Translations under genes and position numbers: made by a program
Notes under the pieces: model-generated
What the model saw: only the letters and a program-made list of their open reading frames with translations
What the model was told of the DNA's origin: nothing
Databases searched by the model: none
Assembly (NCBI GenBank): GCA_023150935.1
Contig: JAKLJW010000024.1
Span: forward strand, 21,182-85,181
DNA length: 64,000 nucleotides
Origin: Candidatus Binatia bacterium
GTDB taxonomy: Bacteria > Desulfobacterota > Binatia > HRBIN30
Reading direction: 5' to 3'
Shown: positions 1-8,846 of the stretch, one piece after another
How positions within the stretch are numbered: the stretch's first letter is position 1
How the letters are laid out: every line of letters begins with the position of its first letter

Positions 1-2
1 TC

Positions 3-2900
3 ACCGTGTTCGCGGTCCGAACTGCATTCGCCCAGGCGCAGCCTGTTGCACCGACGCGCGCCCCCCGACCGCCGGCGACCGCCCCGGCGGCGGCGCCCAC
101 CGCCCGGCCTTCGCCCTCCGGCGCAGCGCCGTCCACTCAAGGTACCGTCCAGGGGCGTGTCCTCGACAAGAGCACCGGCGATCCGATCATCGAGGCGGGC
201 GTCGAAGTCGTGCAGACCGGCAAGCGCGTGCGCACCGATCTCGACGGCAAATACTCGTTGCGGCTCCCGCCCGGCACGTACGAACTGCGGGTCTTTGCGC
301 CGTTATATGTTGGGACCCGCCTCCAAAACGTCGTCGTAAAGCCGAACCTGACCACCGTCGCCGACACCAACCTCAAGCCCGAGGCCGGCGCCGGGGTCGA
401 AGTCGTCGAGGTGGTCGCCGAAGCGAAGAAGGCGGCGGAAGCCACCCAGCTCCTCGAGCGCAAGGCCAGCGATGTCGTCGAAGACAACATCGGTGCGCAA
501 ACCATCGCCAAGTCGCCCGATTCGGACGCGGCGGAAATCGCGACCCGGCTGCCGGCCGTGACCATCGAGGACGGCAAGTTCGTCTACGTACGCGGCCTGA
601 GCGAGCGCTACAGCTACGGCCTGCTCAACCGCAGCCGGCTGCCCAGCACCGACCCCAATGTCCGCGTTGTCCCGCTCGATCTCTTCCCGGCCGACTTCAT
701 CGACGCGCTGTCGGTGGTCAAAACGTACTCGCCGGACCTGCCCGGCGATTTCTCCGGCGGCCTCGTCGACATCACCCTGGAAGAAGCGCCGGACCGGCTG
801 ACCTACGGCGGCGGCTTCACGCTCGGCTTCAACACCAACTCGACGTTCCAGGACTTCCTGACCTACCAGGGCAGCTCGCTCGACTACTTCGGCTTCGGCT
901 CCGGATATCGGGCCCTGCCCGCTATCATTCCGAGCGATCCCAGGGTCATTCGCAGCCAGGCCACGCAGGCGCAGGATCGCGTCTACGCGTCGGCGTTCCG
1001 CAATATCTGGACGCCGCAGACGATGGCCGCGCCGCCGAACTTCCGCCTCCAGGGTTCCGTCGGTAACAAATGGGGACCACTCGGCGGGACCGTCAGTGTG
1101 ACCTACGGCACCAAGTACGTTAGCCAGCCGAACACGGTCGATCAGGTCATGCAGCAGCCGGGCACCGGCGGCACGATCGAGTTGCGGCAAAGCTACTCCG
1201 GCCCCGTCGATACGTTCAGCACCAATCTCGGCGCCTTACTAACCTCCGGATACGACCTCAGCACCAGTCATCGGCTCGGCTTCCGGACCTTCGTCAACCG
1301 CAACACCAGCGACCAGACCGCCGTCCAAACCGGGTTCGATACGCAGGACAACGGCCTCGACTCGACTGCCACGTCTCTCGAGTACACCGAAGACCAACTC
1401 GCCTTCGGGCAGCTTACCGGCCGGCACCGCTGGGACTGGCTATCGCTCGATTGGCGCACCGCGCTATCGCAAACGACCGAGCAGGCTCCGGACAACCGTT
1501 ACTACCGCTACGCCTTTGCGCCCGGAGCGGTCCCCGCGCTCGACATCCAGGGCGCGTCCGGCCGCAGCCCGACGCGCACGTTCCTCGATCTCGACGAGTA
1601 CCTCACCGACTCGGCCATCGACGCCGACCTGCCCTTCAAGACCGCGTTGCCGTACACCGACGTCTGGCGCGGTCTGGATGCCCATTTCCGTTTCGGTCCG
1701 GCCTACATGTACCGCGATCGCAACGTCAACTACCGCGTCTTCGTCTACGACAACGGCCCGAATCTCTCGAATTCCGGGATCGATCTCTCCAGGCGACCCG
1801 AGGCGGTGCTCTGGGGGACGAACCTGGGACCGCTGGTCGGCCTCAACGACCTGAGCGGGATCTGTTCCCCCTCCAACCCGCAGGCCGGCTGCCAGAACTT
1901 CGAAGCCTCGCAAGAAGTGGCCGCATTCTACGGCCTGCTCGAACTACCGCTGCTGCAGGACGTCCTCCGTCTCAATGCCGGCGTGCGCACGGAGTACTCC
2001 TACATCCGTGCCAAATCGGCGCGGCAGACCAACCTCAACAACCTCGATCCCCTGCCCGGGGTGAACCTGATCTGGTCGCCGCGCACCGACATGACACTGC
2101 GCGCCGGCTACAGCCAGACCGTATCGCGACCCGATTTTCGCGAACTCGACCCGACGCTTTACATTACCAGGCCCGGCGACCCGCCGACCGAGGGCAACCA
2201 GGATCTCGTCTCCGGCAGCATCGACAGCTTCGACCTGCGATGGGACTGGTTCTTCTCCCCCGTCGAGCTGGCCTCGATCAGCGTGTTCTACAAGGACCTC
2301 GCGAACCCCATCGAGGACGTGCTGAACACGAAGAGCAGCAGCACGGTCATTACGTTTGTCAATGCGGAGAGCGCCTCCCTCTATGGCGCCGAGTTCGAAG
2401 TGCGGAAGAACTTCGGATTCGTCGGCCCGTGGGCCGCGCGTCAGGACTACACTCGCTGGTCGGCGCCGTACTTCGCCAACCTCAACCTGAACGTCAACGT
2501 CTCGCTGATCGACTCGACGGTCGACATCTCGCCCGACGCGCGCATCGACATCACCAACCGCAACCGCCCACTTCAGGGGCAGGCGCCTTACACGATCAAC
2601 GCGAACCTCGAATACGACTTCGGCGAGCGCGGTATCGGGCGGCTGCTCTACACGACCGCGGGCCGCTCGATCGCCTACGCCGGCGTGAACGGCCTCGACG
2701 ACGAGTACCAGGAACCGCGCAACCAGCTCGATCTCGTCCTGCTCTGGCGCTTTCGGGCGCTCGACATCCCTCTCACCGGCAAGTTCAGCGTCGAGAACAT
2801 GCTCAACGATCGCTACCTCGACACCCAAAACGGCTTCATCACCAGTCGGTTCCGAACCGGCGCCACGTTCAACGTTGGTCTGTCGTATCTCCTCAACTGA
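3..2900 (+). CDS. TonB-dependent receptor, 5' end outside window
   Basis: Outer-membrane beta-barrel receptor that would import a ligand with energy from TonB/ExbBD. About 965 residues are visible. The frame is open to the window edge, and the first residues (FAVRTAFAQAQ) look like the end of a signal peptide, so the true start lies upstream and the GTG at 6 is probably internal. After a Pro/Ala-rich spacer, residues ~45-125 form a carboxypeptidase-regulatory-like Ig fold (GRVLDKSTGDPI, then a YSLRLPPGTYELRV strand). A plug domain follows (~150-270, with YVRGLSERYS and SGGLVDI), then a long barrel ending in a typical C-terminal strand (FNVGLSYLLN). The plug-proximal sequence is closest to receptors often called carboxypeptidase-regulatory-like TonB receptors; the ligand cannot be read from sequence. 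It is followed 37 bp later by the first cohesin-like-domain protein, so the two may be co-transcribed. Confidence 0.9.
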   Translation, partial: TVFAVRTAFAQAQPVAPTRAPRPPATAPAAAPTARPSPSGAAPSTQGTVQGRVLDKSTGDPIIEAGVEVVQTGKRVRTDLDGKYSLRLPPGTYELRVFAPLYVGTRLQNVVVKPNLTTVADTNLKPEAGAGVEVVEVVAEAKKAAEATQLLERKASDVVEDNIGAQTIAKSPDSDAAEIATRLPAVTIEDGKFVYVRGLSERYSYGLLNRSRLPSTDPNVRVVPLDLFPADFIDALSVVKTYSPDLPGDFSGGLVDITLEEAPDRLTYGGGFTLGFNTNSTFQDFLTYQGSSLDYFGFGSGYRALPAIIPSDPRVIRSQATQAQDRVYASAFRNIWTPQTMAAPPNFRLQGSVGNKWGPLGGTVSVTYGTKYVSQPNTVDQVMQQPGTGGTIELRQSYSGPVDTFSTNLGALLTSGYDLSTSHRLGFRTFVNRNTSDQTAVQTGFDTQDNGLDSTATSLEYTEDQLAFGQLTGRHRWDWLSLDWRTALSQTTEQAPDNRYYRYAFAPGAVPALDIQGASGRSPTRTFLDLDEYLTDSAIDADLPFKTALPYTDVWRGLDAHFRFGPAYMYRDRNVNYRVFVYDNGPNLSNSGIDLSRRPEAVLWGTNLGPLVGLNDLSGICSPSNPQAGCQNFEASQEVAAFYGLLELPLLQDVLRLNAGVRTEYSYIRAKSARQTNLNNLDPLPGVNLIWSPRTDMTLRAGYSQTVSRPDFRELDPTLYITRPGDPPTEGNQDLVSGSIDSFDLRWDWFFSPVELASISVFYKDLANPIEDVLNTKSSSTVITFVNAESASLYGAEFEVRKNFGFVGPWAARQDYTRWSAPYFANLNLNVNVSLIDSTVDISPDARIDITNRNRPLQGQAPYTINANLEYDFGERGIGRLLYTTAGRSIAYAGVNGLDDEYQEPRNQLDLVLLWRFRALDIPLTGKFSVENMLNDRYLDTQNGFITSRFRTGATFNVGLSYLLN

Positions 2901-2937
2901 TCGCGCCCACACCGTCACCCACAGGAGGAACCCGTTC

Positions 2938-3786
2938 ATGCACAACCAGGCTCGTCGCACTCGCTCAGGCTGGCTCGTCAGAAGCGGCTGCGCTCTCGCC
3001 GTGCTGGTAGCCGGTGCCACCCTGGCACGCGCCCAATGCACGGGGGACTGCGGCGGCGACCGCGAGGTCACCGTCGACGAGATCATCACCATGGTAAATA
3101 TCGCCAACGGGGCTGCCGTTCTCGACACCTGCCCCGCCGCCGACGGCAACGGAGATACTCTTGTCGCGATCGACGACATCATCAGCGCCGTCAACAATGC
3201 CACCAACGGCTGCCCGGCTCCGACCCCGACGCCGACCCCGACCCCAACGGACGGTACCGTCACGCCGAACCCGACGCCCACCGTGCCGGCGCTCTGCGGC
3301 AACGGCGTCGTGAACTTCGACGTCGGCGAAACGTGCGACGACGGCAATCTCGTCGAAGGGGACTCGTGCCCGGCGAACTGCCGCATCCGCACGTGCACCC
3401 CGGACGGCACCACGCTCGATGTGACCGTGAGCTTTGCACCGCCCGAGAATACCGACATCGCCGCACTCTCCGTGTTCCTGCGATATCAGGAGGACCGCGT
3501 ACGCATCCCGGGATCGCGGGACAGTCAGTTAACGGCGGATCGCATTACCAATTCGCCGGAGAACACCTTCTTTCAGCACAACGATCGGGACTACGGCCTG
3601 CAAATGGTCGTCGTCAGTTTCGACCAGTCGCCGATTGCCCCGGGCATCCTGTTTACGGTGCAATTCGACAACTGTAGCGGCGCCGTCCCGCCCGAGGTCG
3701 CCGATTTCCTGTGCCGGGTCGACAGCGCGTCGACGCCCGCCGGGAGCGACATTCCAGGGACAACCTGCTCGGTCTCGATCCCCTGA
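2938..3786 (+). CDS. secreted dockerin-like / Cys-rich / cohesin-like protein
   Basis: 282 aa. Start is the ATG after AGGAGG (2922-2927). A Sec signal peptide (1-32, ending LARAQ) precedes two EF-loop-like segments: DCGGDREVTVDE (~37-48) and DGNGDTLVAIDD (~67-78), each followed by a short hydrophobic helix. This is the duplicated arrangement of a dockerin. A Pro/Thr linker (~91-112) leads to a Cys-rich repeat of the Myxococcus/DUF4215 type (CGNGVVNFDVGETCDDGN, ~119-136), then to a ~125-residue C-terminal domain with the motif LFTVQFDNCSG. The C-terminal domain is shared with four other proteins in this window. The dockerin and cohesin labels rest on pattern resemblance; binding is inferred. 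Likely extracellular and possibly Ca-dependent. Confidence 0.8.
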   Translation: MHNQARRTRSGWLVRSGCALAVLVAGATLARAQCTGDCGGDREVTVDEIITMVNIANGAAVLDTCPAADGNGDTLVAIDDIISAVNNATNGCPAPTPTPTPTPTDGTVTPNPTPTVPALCGNGVVNFDVGETCDDGNLVEGDSCPANCRIRTCTPDGTTLDVTVSFAPPENTDIAALSVFLRYQEDRVRIPGSRDSQLTADRITNSPENTFFQHNDRDYGLQMVVVSFDQSPIAPGILFTVQFDNCSGAVPPEVADFLCRVDSASTPAGSDIPGTTCSVSIP

Positions 3787-3804
3787 CCACGTGGAGCACG
3801 GGCT

Positions 3805-4869
3805 GTGGAACTCGGGTACACTGCGCGACTCTCTCGCGTGCCGACGGCGGTGTTGATTGCGATGGCCACCCTCGCCGCCGGCTGTGGCGGTGACGTGACG
3901 GCGTACTACACCGTCAATCCCCGACCGACGGTCGGCATAACGCTTCGGCCGCAAACGCCGTCGGCGACCCGCCCGCCGACGGCGACCTTCACGCCCGAAA
4001 CGCCGAGCGCCACGCCAACGATCACGTCGACGCCGACGGTCAGCGCAACGGCCACCGTCACCGGCACCTCGACGACGACGGCCACGGTAACACCCACCGT
4101 GCCTCCGACCATCACCCCAACGCCCTCTCAGACACCGACCGGCACGGCCACCCCGACCCCCTCGACCGCCGCGACCGCGACGGCAATCCCGACGGCGAGC
4201 GCCACGTCCACTCCGACCCACACCGCCAGCCCCAGCGCAACCGCAACGGCGTCGCCCACCGCGAGCCTCGCGCCTACCGATACTGCAACGGCAACGCCCA
4301 CGGCGCCGGACAATCCGACCTCGACACCGACGCCGCCGGCTGCCACGCTGACACCCTCCGGAACCCCGACGCCCACGGCAACACCGGCCCTCCCCACGCC
4401 GACACCGACGAGCGGCTCCGCGGCCTCCTGCGGCAACGGCTTCATCGAACCGGGAGAGACCTGCGAGACCTGCGCGCAGGATTGCGTCGTCGGCGCCTGC
4501 ACACCCGGCACCCCGCAGCGGAGCTTCCGCATCGACCTCGGCTACCCAGGCGGGAGTCCGAAGCCCGGGTCGGTCACAGTCCTGCTCGGCTACAGGAGCA
4601 CCCTCGTCAGTCTCCCCAACCCGCCCACTCCGCGCTTCACTTCCTTCCCGAGCAACACCCTGCGCGGGGTCACCGGTCTGGGCTACGCGGCGCGCGTCGT
4701 CGCCTCGCGCGGACTGGGGTTCGATGCGGCAAGGCTTTTCGTGGTCAACTTCGACAGTTGCAGCGGGAGCGCCGCGCCGTCCATTGCCGATTTCGGCTGC
4801 ACGGTTGAAGGCTGCGGTAGCGCCACCGGCAGCATCGACGGCTGCACCTGCACGGTGCGCGTGCCATGA
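3805..4869 (+). CDS. lipoprotein, Pro/Thr-rich stalk with cohesin-like C-terminal domain
   Basis: 354 aa from GTG 3805; GTG 3838 in the same frame is an equally good start. A lipoprotein signal ends at LAAGC (Cys27), so the protein should be lipid-anchored. Residues ~50-205 are a very long low-complexity stalk of Thr, Pro, Ala and Ser (TPT/TAT repeats). A short Cys-rich segment follows (CGNGFIEPGETCETC, ~211-225), then the C-terminal beta domain (~233-354) with LFVVNFDSCSG and a terminal Cys pattern (CTVEGC...CTCTVR). The architecture is an anchored stalk presenting a globular domain. The closest relative in the window is the last domain of the 11061 gene, nearly identical in its final 40 residues. 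Function unknown; surface display is the best inference. Confidence 0.75.
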   Translation: MELGYTARLSRVPTAVLIAMATLAAGCGGDVTAYYTVNPRPTVGITLRPQTPSATRPPTATFTPETPSATPTITSTPTVSATATVTGTSTTTATVTPTVPPTITPTPSQTPTGTATPTPSTAATATAIPTASATSTPTHTASPSATATASPTASLAPTDTATATPTAPDNPTSTPTPPAATLTPSGTPTPTATPALPTPTPTSGSAASCGNGFIEPGETCETCAQDCVVGACTPGTPQRSFRIDLGYPGGSPKPGSVTVLLGYRSTLVSLPNPPTPRFTSFPSNTLRGVTGLGYAARVVASRGLGFDAARLFVVNFDSCSGSAAPSIADFGCTVEGCGSATGSIDGCTCTVRVP

Positions 4870-4915
4870 CGATAGCCAACAACTCACCGCGTCGTATCGA
4901 TATGAGCGAGGCAAC

Positions 4916-5692
4916 ATGACTTCCAGACATCTTGCCCCTGGCGTACTGCTCCTGCTGCTCGTGGTAGCCGGCTGCGGTAACGGCGGTGTGCAGCAGTTTC
5001 CGTACGCCAACTGCGGCAACGGCACCATGGACAAGGGGGAAAACTGCGACGACGGACCCGCCAACTGCGACACCTGCGCCTGCACCACAATCTGCCAGCA
5101 GGCGTTCTGCGGCGACGGGTTCGTCTACATCGGCGTCGAGCAGTGCGACACCAACAACCTGAACCGAAAGACATGTACCGCTCTCGGCTTCGACGGCGGC
5201 GAATTGTCCTGTTGGGCCTGCGGCTTCGTCACGTCGCAGTGCGGGCCGGCTTTCACGCCCACGCCCGTGGTGTCGGCAACGCCGACCGCCACGCCAACCC
5301 CGAGCCCACGGCCAACCGCGACTCCGGGTGGCGAGTGCATTCCCGACGGCCGCGTCCCGGTCACGGTCAACTTCGCCTCCGCCACCGGGGGCACCGCGAC
5401 GATTGCCATCGCGCTGGCTTATCCGGGTGACGCCGTCGGCCTGCCAGCGGGCGGCATCGAGTCGCGGATCTCCGGACGGCCCCAGGGCACCCAGTTGCGC
5501 GACGTGAGCGCGAGTGCGAACACGCTGCGGGCCACCGTCAGCCGCCCGATCGGCACCTTCCCGCAGGGACGCTTGTTCGTGGTCGATTTCGACCGCTGCG
5601 CCGGCGGGCCGCTGCCAGAGCCGAGCGATTTCACCTGCACGGTCGAGCAGTGTGCGTCGCCGGACTGCACGTGTCGGGCCACGCTTCCGTGA
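4916..5692 (+). CDS. lipoprotein, Cys-rich with cohesin-like C-terminal domain
   Basis: 258 aa starting at ATG 4916. The longer open frame upstream lies inside the previous gene and is rejected. The lipoprotein signal LLLLLVVAGC gives lipidated Cys20. Residues ~29-105 hold paired Cys motifs (CGNGTMDKGENCDDG, CGDGFVYIGVEQC) of the Myxococcus Cys-rich type, presumably disulfide-bonded. A short Pro/Thr linker (~112-125) joins them to the shared C-terminal domain (~133-258) with RLFVVDFDRCAGG and DFTCTVEQC. It starts 46 bp after the previous gene and is in the same run, so the operon with the TonB receptor probably continues. Function is not recognisable beyond a surface, disulfide-rich protein. 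Confidence 0.75.
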   Translation: MTSRHLAPGVLLLLLVVAGCGNGGVQQFPYANCGNGTMDKGENCDDGPANCDTCACTTICQQAFCGDGFVYIGVEQCDTNNLNRKTCTALGFDGGELSCWACGFVTSQCGPAFTPTPVVSATPTATPTPSPRPTATPGGECIPDGRVPVTVNFASATGGTATIAIALAYPGDAVGLPAGGIESRISGRPQGTQLRDVSASANTLRATVSRPIGTFPQGRLFVVDFDRCAGGPLPEPSDFTCTVEQCASPDCTCRATLP

Positions 5693-5703
5693 GGACAACA
5701 TCG

Positions 5704-6171
5704 ATGCGATCGACTGCGTACCGCGCTTTTCTGTTCGGACTTGCCTTGCTCGGGTGGCCGCCCGGTGTACGCGAAGCCGCCGCGGCGACGCCTTGTGCCT
5801 CCAGCGGGCAGCCGTTCCCGGTTATGGTGACGTACGAACAACCGGGCATCAGGCGTGCGGAGTCGCTGACACTGCGTATCGTGTACCCGAGCGACCGTGT
5901 CACCCTCGGCCCGAGCGCGTCGCCGGAAGTCCTCAGCCGACGGATCGAGCACAAGCCCGCCAACACCATCGCCGCGGCCAGCGCAACCGACGGCACGCTC
6001 ACGGTCGTGCTGAGCCGTGCGCAGGGTTTCGAGGCTGGCGACCTCTTTACTGTCCGATTCGATCGGTGTACGGAAAGCGCGCCGCCGACGGCTGAGGCGT
6101 TTCGGTGCACGGTCGAGACCGCCGGAACTGCGTCAGGCAGCATCACCGGCGGCAAGTGCGCCGTGCGCTGA
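5704..6171 (+). CDS. small secreted protein, cohesin-like domain only
   Basis: 155 aa from ATG 5704, 11 bp after the preceding stop. The signal peptide (1-~30, ending AAAA) is followed directly by one copy of the shared beta domain: VMVTYEQPG, a LTLRIVYPSDRV strand pair, then DLFTVRFDRCTE and FRCTVE. There is no Pro/Thr stalk and no Cys-rich repeat, so this is the minimal, soluble version of the family. It is the last of four consecutive paralogues and probably of the operon. If the domain is a true cohesin it would be a soluble binding module; no catalytic residues are apparent. Confidence 0.7.
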   Translation: MRSTAYRAFLFGLALLGWPPGVREAAAATPCASSGQPFPVMVTYEQPGIRRAESLTLRIVYPSDRVTLGPSASPEVLSRRIEHKPANTIAAASATDGTLTVVLSRAQGFEAGDLFTVRFDRCTESAPPTAEAFRCTVETAGTASGSITGGKCAVR

Positions 6172-6255
6172 CTCGCCATTGTCACAGTTGCACGCATCGC
6201 GCGCAGACATCAGGCGCCGGTTGGACGGGCGAATGACGATCCGCCCCTGCGTCTG

Positions 6256-6635
6256 CACCCATCGGCGTGCAGGCGGGTGTCGTCGAAGAGCAGTACGAAT
6301 TTCGCAGTGCCCCGTTGGCCGACCGCCGGCTGCAGAGTCGGCTGTGCACGCTGTACGGTGCGGTGCCCGGGCGGCGGGGTCAGGCCCCCTTTCAAGCGCA
6401 GATGGCGGACTCGGCGGCAGTCAGCGCCTGGCGCCGCCGTATGGGGACTGCCCGCGCCAGGGAGATCTACAAGCAACGGGCTCCTACTGCCGAACGCGTC
6501 AACGCCGACGTTCGCACGTATCGCACGATGGATCGAATGGTCGTGCGCGGCGTCGGCAAGGTGCTTTGCGTGGCGCTCTGGAATGCACTGGCGCTCAACC
6601 TGGTGCGGTGGTTCGCGCTGACCGCGGTCAGTTGA
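6256..6635 (+). pseudogene. IS1182-family transposase, C-terminal remnant
   Basis: About 120 residues match the C-terminal end of IS1182/DDE transposases: a WRRRMGTARAREIYKQRA stretch, then TAERVNADVRTYRTMDR, VRGVGKVLCVALWNALALNL. The DDE catalytic core upstream is missing, and no plausible start or ribosome site precedes it. I did not find matching terminal inverted repeats. It marks an old insertion at the border between the cohesin-like gene cluster and the accessory zone that follows. The family assignment is from remembered sequence pattern. Confidence 0.65.
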
Positions 6636-6922
6636 GACCCGATACGCAACACCGGCGGGGCCGCGACGATCACAACGTCCACGCCGGCCCGTTGTCGCCC
6701 CTGGCGGCACGGCGCGCCCCGTCTCATGGCGCGTTTACCAGACCACACCCTGGCCACCGCAATCGGGTACCACGCCCACCGCTACTTATTCCCTGCGAAA
6801 ACCCGATTCCCTCACAGGCCCATCGTCCCCTGCCTCCATGTGGGCTGGAAAGCCCGCAGTGGCCACCCCGCGTCTGGTCCAGACACCGATGCGGGCGCAC
6901 CGGCAGGCGGGCACCGGCGCCA
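6636..6922. other. intergenic, no gene recognised
   Basis: About 290 bp between the transposase remnant and the converging lipoprotein gene. Short open frames exist but have no ribosome sites or recognisable motifs. This may be the decayed right end of the insertion element, though I could not find its terminal repeat. Confidence 0.4.
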
Positions 6923-7486
6923 TCACTCTGAGAACTCCTGCACGGCCTTTGCCTTCTCGCGCTGGTATTCCTGCTCTGACAACAACTTCCGGTTGTACAG
7001 GTCTCGGAGCGTGGTCAAGCGCTCGGAAAGTCGCTGCGTCTTCTCGACATCGGCGGCGTTCGGCGACGCGGTGTTCTTGTCGCCGACAATTTGCTGAATC
7101 GTAATTCCAGAGTTGGTTGGCGCTCTCGATCGAGACGGCCCTTCGCAATCGCCACCGGTGAGGACCGCATCGACGGGCGGGTAGTAACTTGGGCCCTTGA
7201 ATATCGCCACGACGCCGAGTGTGAAAATGTAGGCAACGATCCGGCCCCCAGCGACACGGGTTTGCAGTTGCCCCTCGGCGGAGTCGCAGTTGCGGTACTC
7301 GACACGCCAGGAATGCGGTTGTCCAACTGCGCCTCGGGGGATCTCAGCTTCGGCAGGCGTGGTCCCGATGTACTGCCCGTCCACGAAAGCCTTGGCACCC
7401 AGAGGATAGGACTTGATGGCGACCCCCTCGGCGCATCCGCACACCGATATCGCCGTGATCAGCGCGAGTAACCCGACATCACGCAT
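6923..7486 (-). CDS. lipoprotein with PEGA-like and SHOCT domains
   Basis: 187 aa, preceded by a GGAGGGGG ribosome site. The signal ends at ISVCGC, giving lipidated Cys (about residue 18). The next ~55 residues resemble a PEGA surface domain (SYPLGAKAFVDGQYIGTTPAE). A short hydrophobic segment follows (IVAYIFTLGVVAIF, ~84-97). The C-terminus (~153-187, RLTTLRDLYNRKLLSEQEYQREKAKAV) is a SHOCT motif, a short C-terminal module common in oligomeric bacterial proteins. It is likely an envelope lipoprotein of unknown role. It is transcribed toward the transposase remnant and is not part of an operon. Confidence 0.75.
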   Translation of the reverse strand: MRDVGLLALITAISVCGCAEGVAIKSYPLGAKAFVDGQYIGTTPAEAEIPRGAVGQPHSWRVEYRNCDSAEGQLQTRVAGGRIVAYIFTLGVVAIFKGPSYYPPVDAVLTGGDCEGPSRSRAPTNSGITIQQIVGDKNTASPNAADVEKTQRLSERLTTLRDLYNRKLLSEQEYQREKAKAVQEFSE

Positions 7487-7636
7487 TGGCCCCCTCCTTC
7501 ACGCCACCCGGTTTAGGTCGCTAACGTGGCCGGGTGCGCTCACATACTTTGCCCGCTTCGCCAGATTCGCGCAAGAAGCTCCGCCGGTCCACCTCAGTCG
7601 CTTCTTGCTCCATCCCGTCCACGAAAGCAGGGTGGC

Positions 7637-7656
7637 GGGGTGGCACCTCTGCAAGT
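7637..7656 (-). repeat. REP-like repeat, copy 1 (left flank of transposase)
   Basis: Minus-strand sequence ACTTGCAGAGGTGCCACCCC. It is the exact inverted counterpart of 8551-8570 and also matches 8971-8990. The pair at 7637 and 8551 brackets the Y1 transposase gene in inverted orientation. Confidence 0.75.
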
Positions 7657-7754
7657 ATCCGAAGAGACTTGACAGTACATGATAAACAGGTCTGAATCAG
7701 GGGCTTGCAGTGCCGCTTCCGGGCCCCGAATGGTGGCGTGTAGGGAGGGCGGGC

Positions 7755-8594
7755 ATGGCGCGTGCGCATCGGGTCCACGTGCCGGGGCATGTGTGGCACC
7801 TGACCCATCGGTGTCACGACCGGCGGTTCTTGCTGAAGTTTGCGCGCGATCGGCGCGTGTGGCGGGCGTGGCTGTACGAAGCGCGGCGGCGCTTCGGACT
7901 GTGCGTGCTGGACTACGCGGTGACCGCCAATCACGTCCACCTCCTCGTCCGCGACCGGGGCCAGGACGAGATCGCCGCCAGCATGCAGCTCGTCCAGGGG
8001 TGTACGGGACAGGCTTACAATCGGCGCAAGCGGCGCAGCGGCGCATTCTGGGCGGATCAGTATCACGCGACGGCCGTGGAGACGGGTGCGCATCTGGTGC
8101 GCTGCGTGGTGTACATCGACCTCAATATGGTCCGGGCAGGCGTGGTAGATCACCCGGCGGCGTGGGAGGTGGGTGGCTACCAGGAGATTCAGCAGGCGCG
8201 TGCCCGTTACCGGATCGTCGACCGTGCTGCGCTGGCGGAGGCGCTCGGCGTGGCGCTGCCGGCCCTGGCCGACGTGCACCGCCAGTGGGTGGAGGCGGCG
8301 CTGCGGGACGGGCACGTGCGCCGCGACCGGCAGTGGACCGACAGTGTCGGCGTGGGCAGTCGCGGCTTTGTCGAAGCGCTGCAACACGACCTCGCGCAGC
8401 GGGGGCGCTACCGCGCGGTCGACCCGGACGGCGACGGCTACGTCCTGCGGGACGCGGCCGCCGCCTACGGAGGCGATTCCGTCGCTGAAACTGCATCCCT
8501 AAGCGCAGAATCCGCCCGCTGCGGAGCCCCGTTTTCTTGTTGTTTCAGCGACTTGCAGAGGTGCCACCCCGGCGACCGAGTTGGCCCACGGTAG
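7755..8594 (+). CDS. REP-associated tyrosine transposase (RAYT, Y1/HUH family)
   Basis: 279 aa from ATG 7755, which follows GGGAGGGCGGG; a GTG start further upstream has no better support. The N-terminal ~130 residues are the Y1 transposase fold: HRVHVPGHVWHLTHRC, the HUH metal motif NHVHLLV (~59-65), and the helix with the nucleophile region (FWADQYHATAVETGAHLVRCVVYIDLNMVRAG). The rest is a longer DNA-binding extension. RAYTs process single-stranded REP hairpins; this one is bracketed by an inverted pair of a 20-bp repeat (7637-7656, 8551-8570). The last ~15 codons run through that right-hand repeat into the duplicated vapC fragment, so the original C-terminus has probably been replaced. Confidence 0.85.
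   Translation: MARAHRVHVPGHVWHLTHRCHDRRFLLKFARDRRVWRAWLYEARRRFGLCVLDYAVTANHVHLLVRDRGQDEIAASMQLVQGCTGQAYNRRKRRSGAFWADQYHATAVETGAHLVRCVVYIDLNMVRAGVVDHPAAWEVGGYQEIQQARARYRIVDRAALAEALGVALPALADVHRQWVEAALRDGHVRRDRQWTDSVGVGSRGFVEALQHDLAQRGRYRAVDPDGDGYVLRDAAAAYGGDSVAETASLSAESARCGAPFSCCFSDLQRCHPGDRVGPR
8551..8570 (+). repeat. REP-like repeat, copy 2 (inside 3' end of transposase)
   Basis: ACTTGCAGAGGTGCCACCCC, identical to 8971-8990 and inverted relative to 7637-7656. It lies in the last 45 bases of the open frame and encodes part of its C-terminal tail. Confidence 0.75.
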
Positions 8595-8817
8595 AAAATC
8601 CCCACCGGGTGTGCAGCCACGGATATTGCGCCAGGTATTCGTCCACGCCGACCAGTCGGCCCCGACGCCGTTTGATCGCGATCTCCCACAGCGAGGCCAC
8701 AGACACGAACACCCCGGTGCGCCGGTCGGCGATGACCCGACGCGCCACGCGTCCGGGCTCCGGCGCGTCCGCCATCCACCGGAGCAACGCGCACGTGTCC
8801 AGCAGGTAAGGGCTCAT
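8586..8817 (-). pseudogene. vapC: truncated vapC (PIN-domain toxin) duplicate
   Basis: Reads MSPYLLDTCALLRWMADAPE and on through VSVASLWEIAIKRRRG to TRWGFSTV. It is collinear with the intact vapC at 10066-10455, but homology stops sharply at 8586. Everything after GFSTV is lost, including the segment with the later acidic residues (HDDPFDR, TCDD) needed for PIN-domain metal binding. The homologous block is 8586-8845 versus 10224-10483 (about 260 bp, no indels, scattered mismatches) and includes the last ~10 codons of the antitoxin. No antitoxin start is present, so the copy should be inactive. Confidence 0.85.
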
Positions 8818-8846
8818 CCCCACGGAGAATCGTCCGGCCCACACCG

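Noticed and set aside
303..1190. Long minus-strand open frame inside the TonB receptor gene
   Set aside because: Antisense shadow caused by high GC; composition and lack of motifs or ribosome site argue against it. The same applies to the other long antisense frames, e.g. in the E1, RNR and RND genes.
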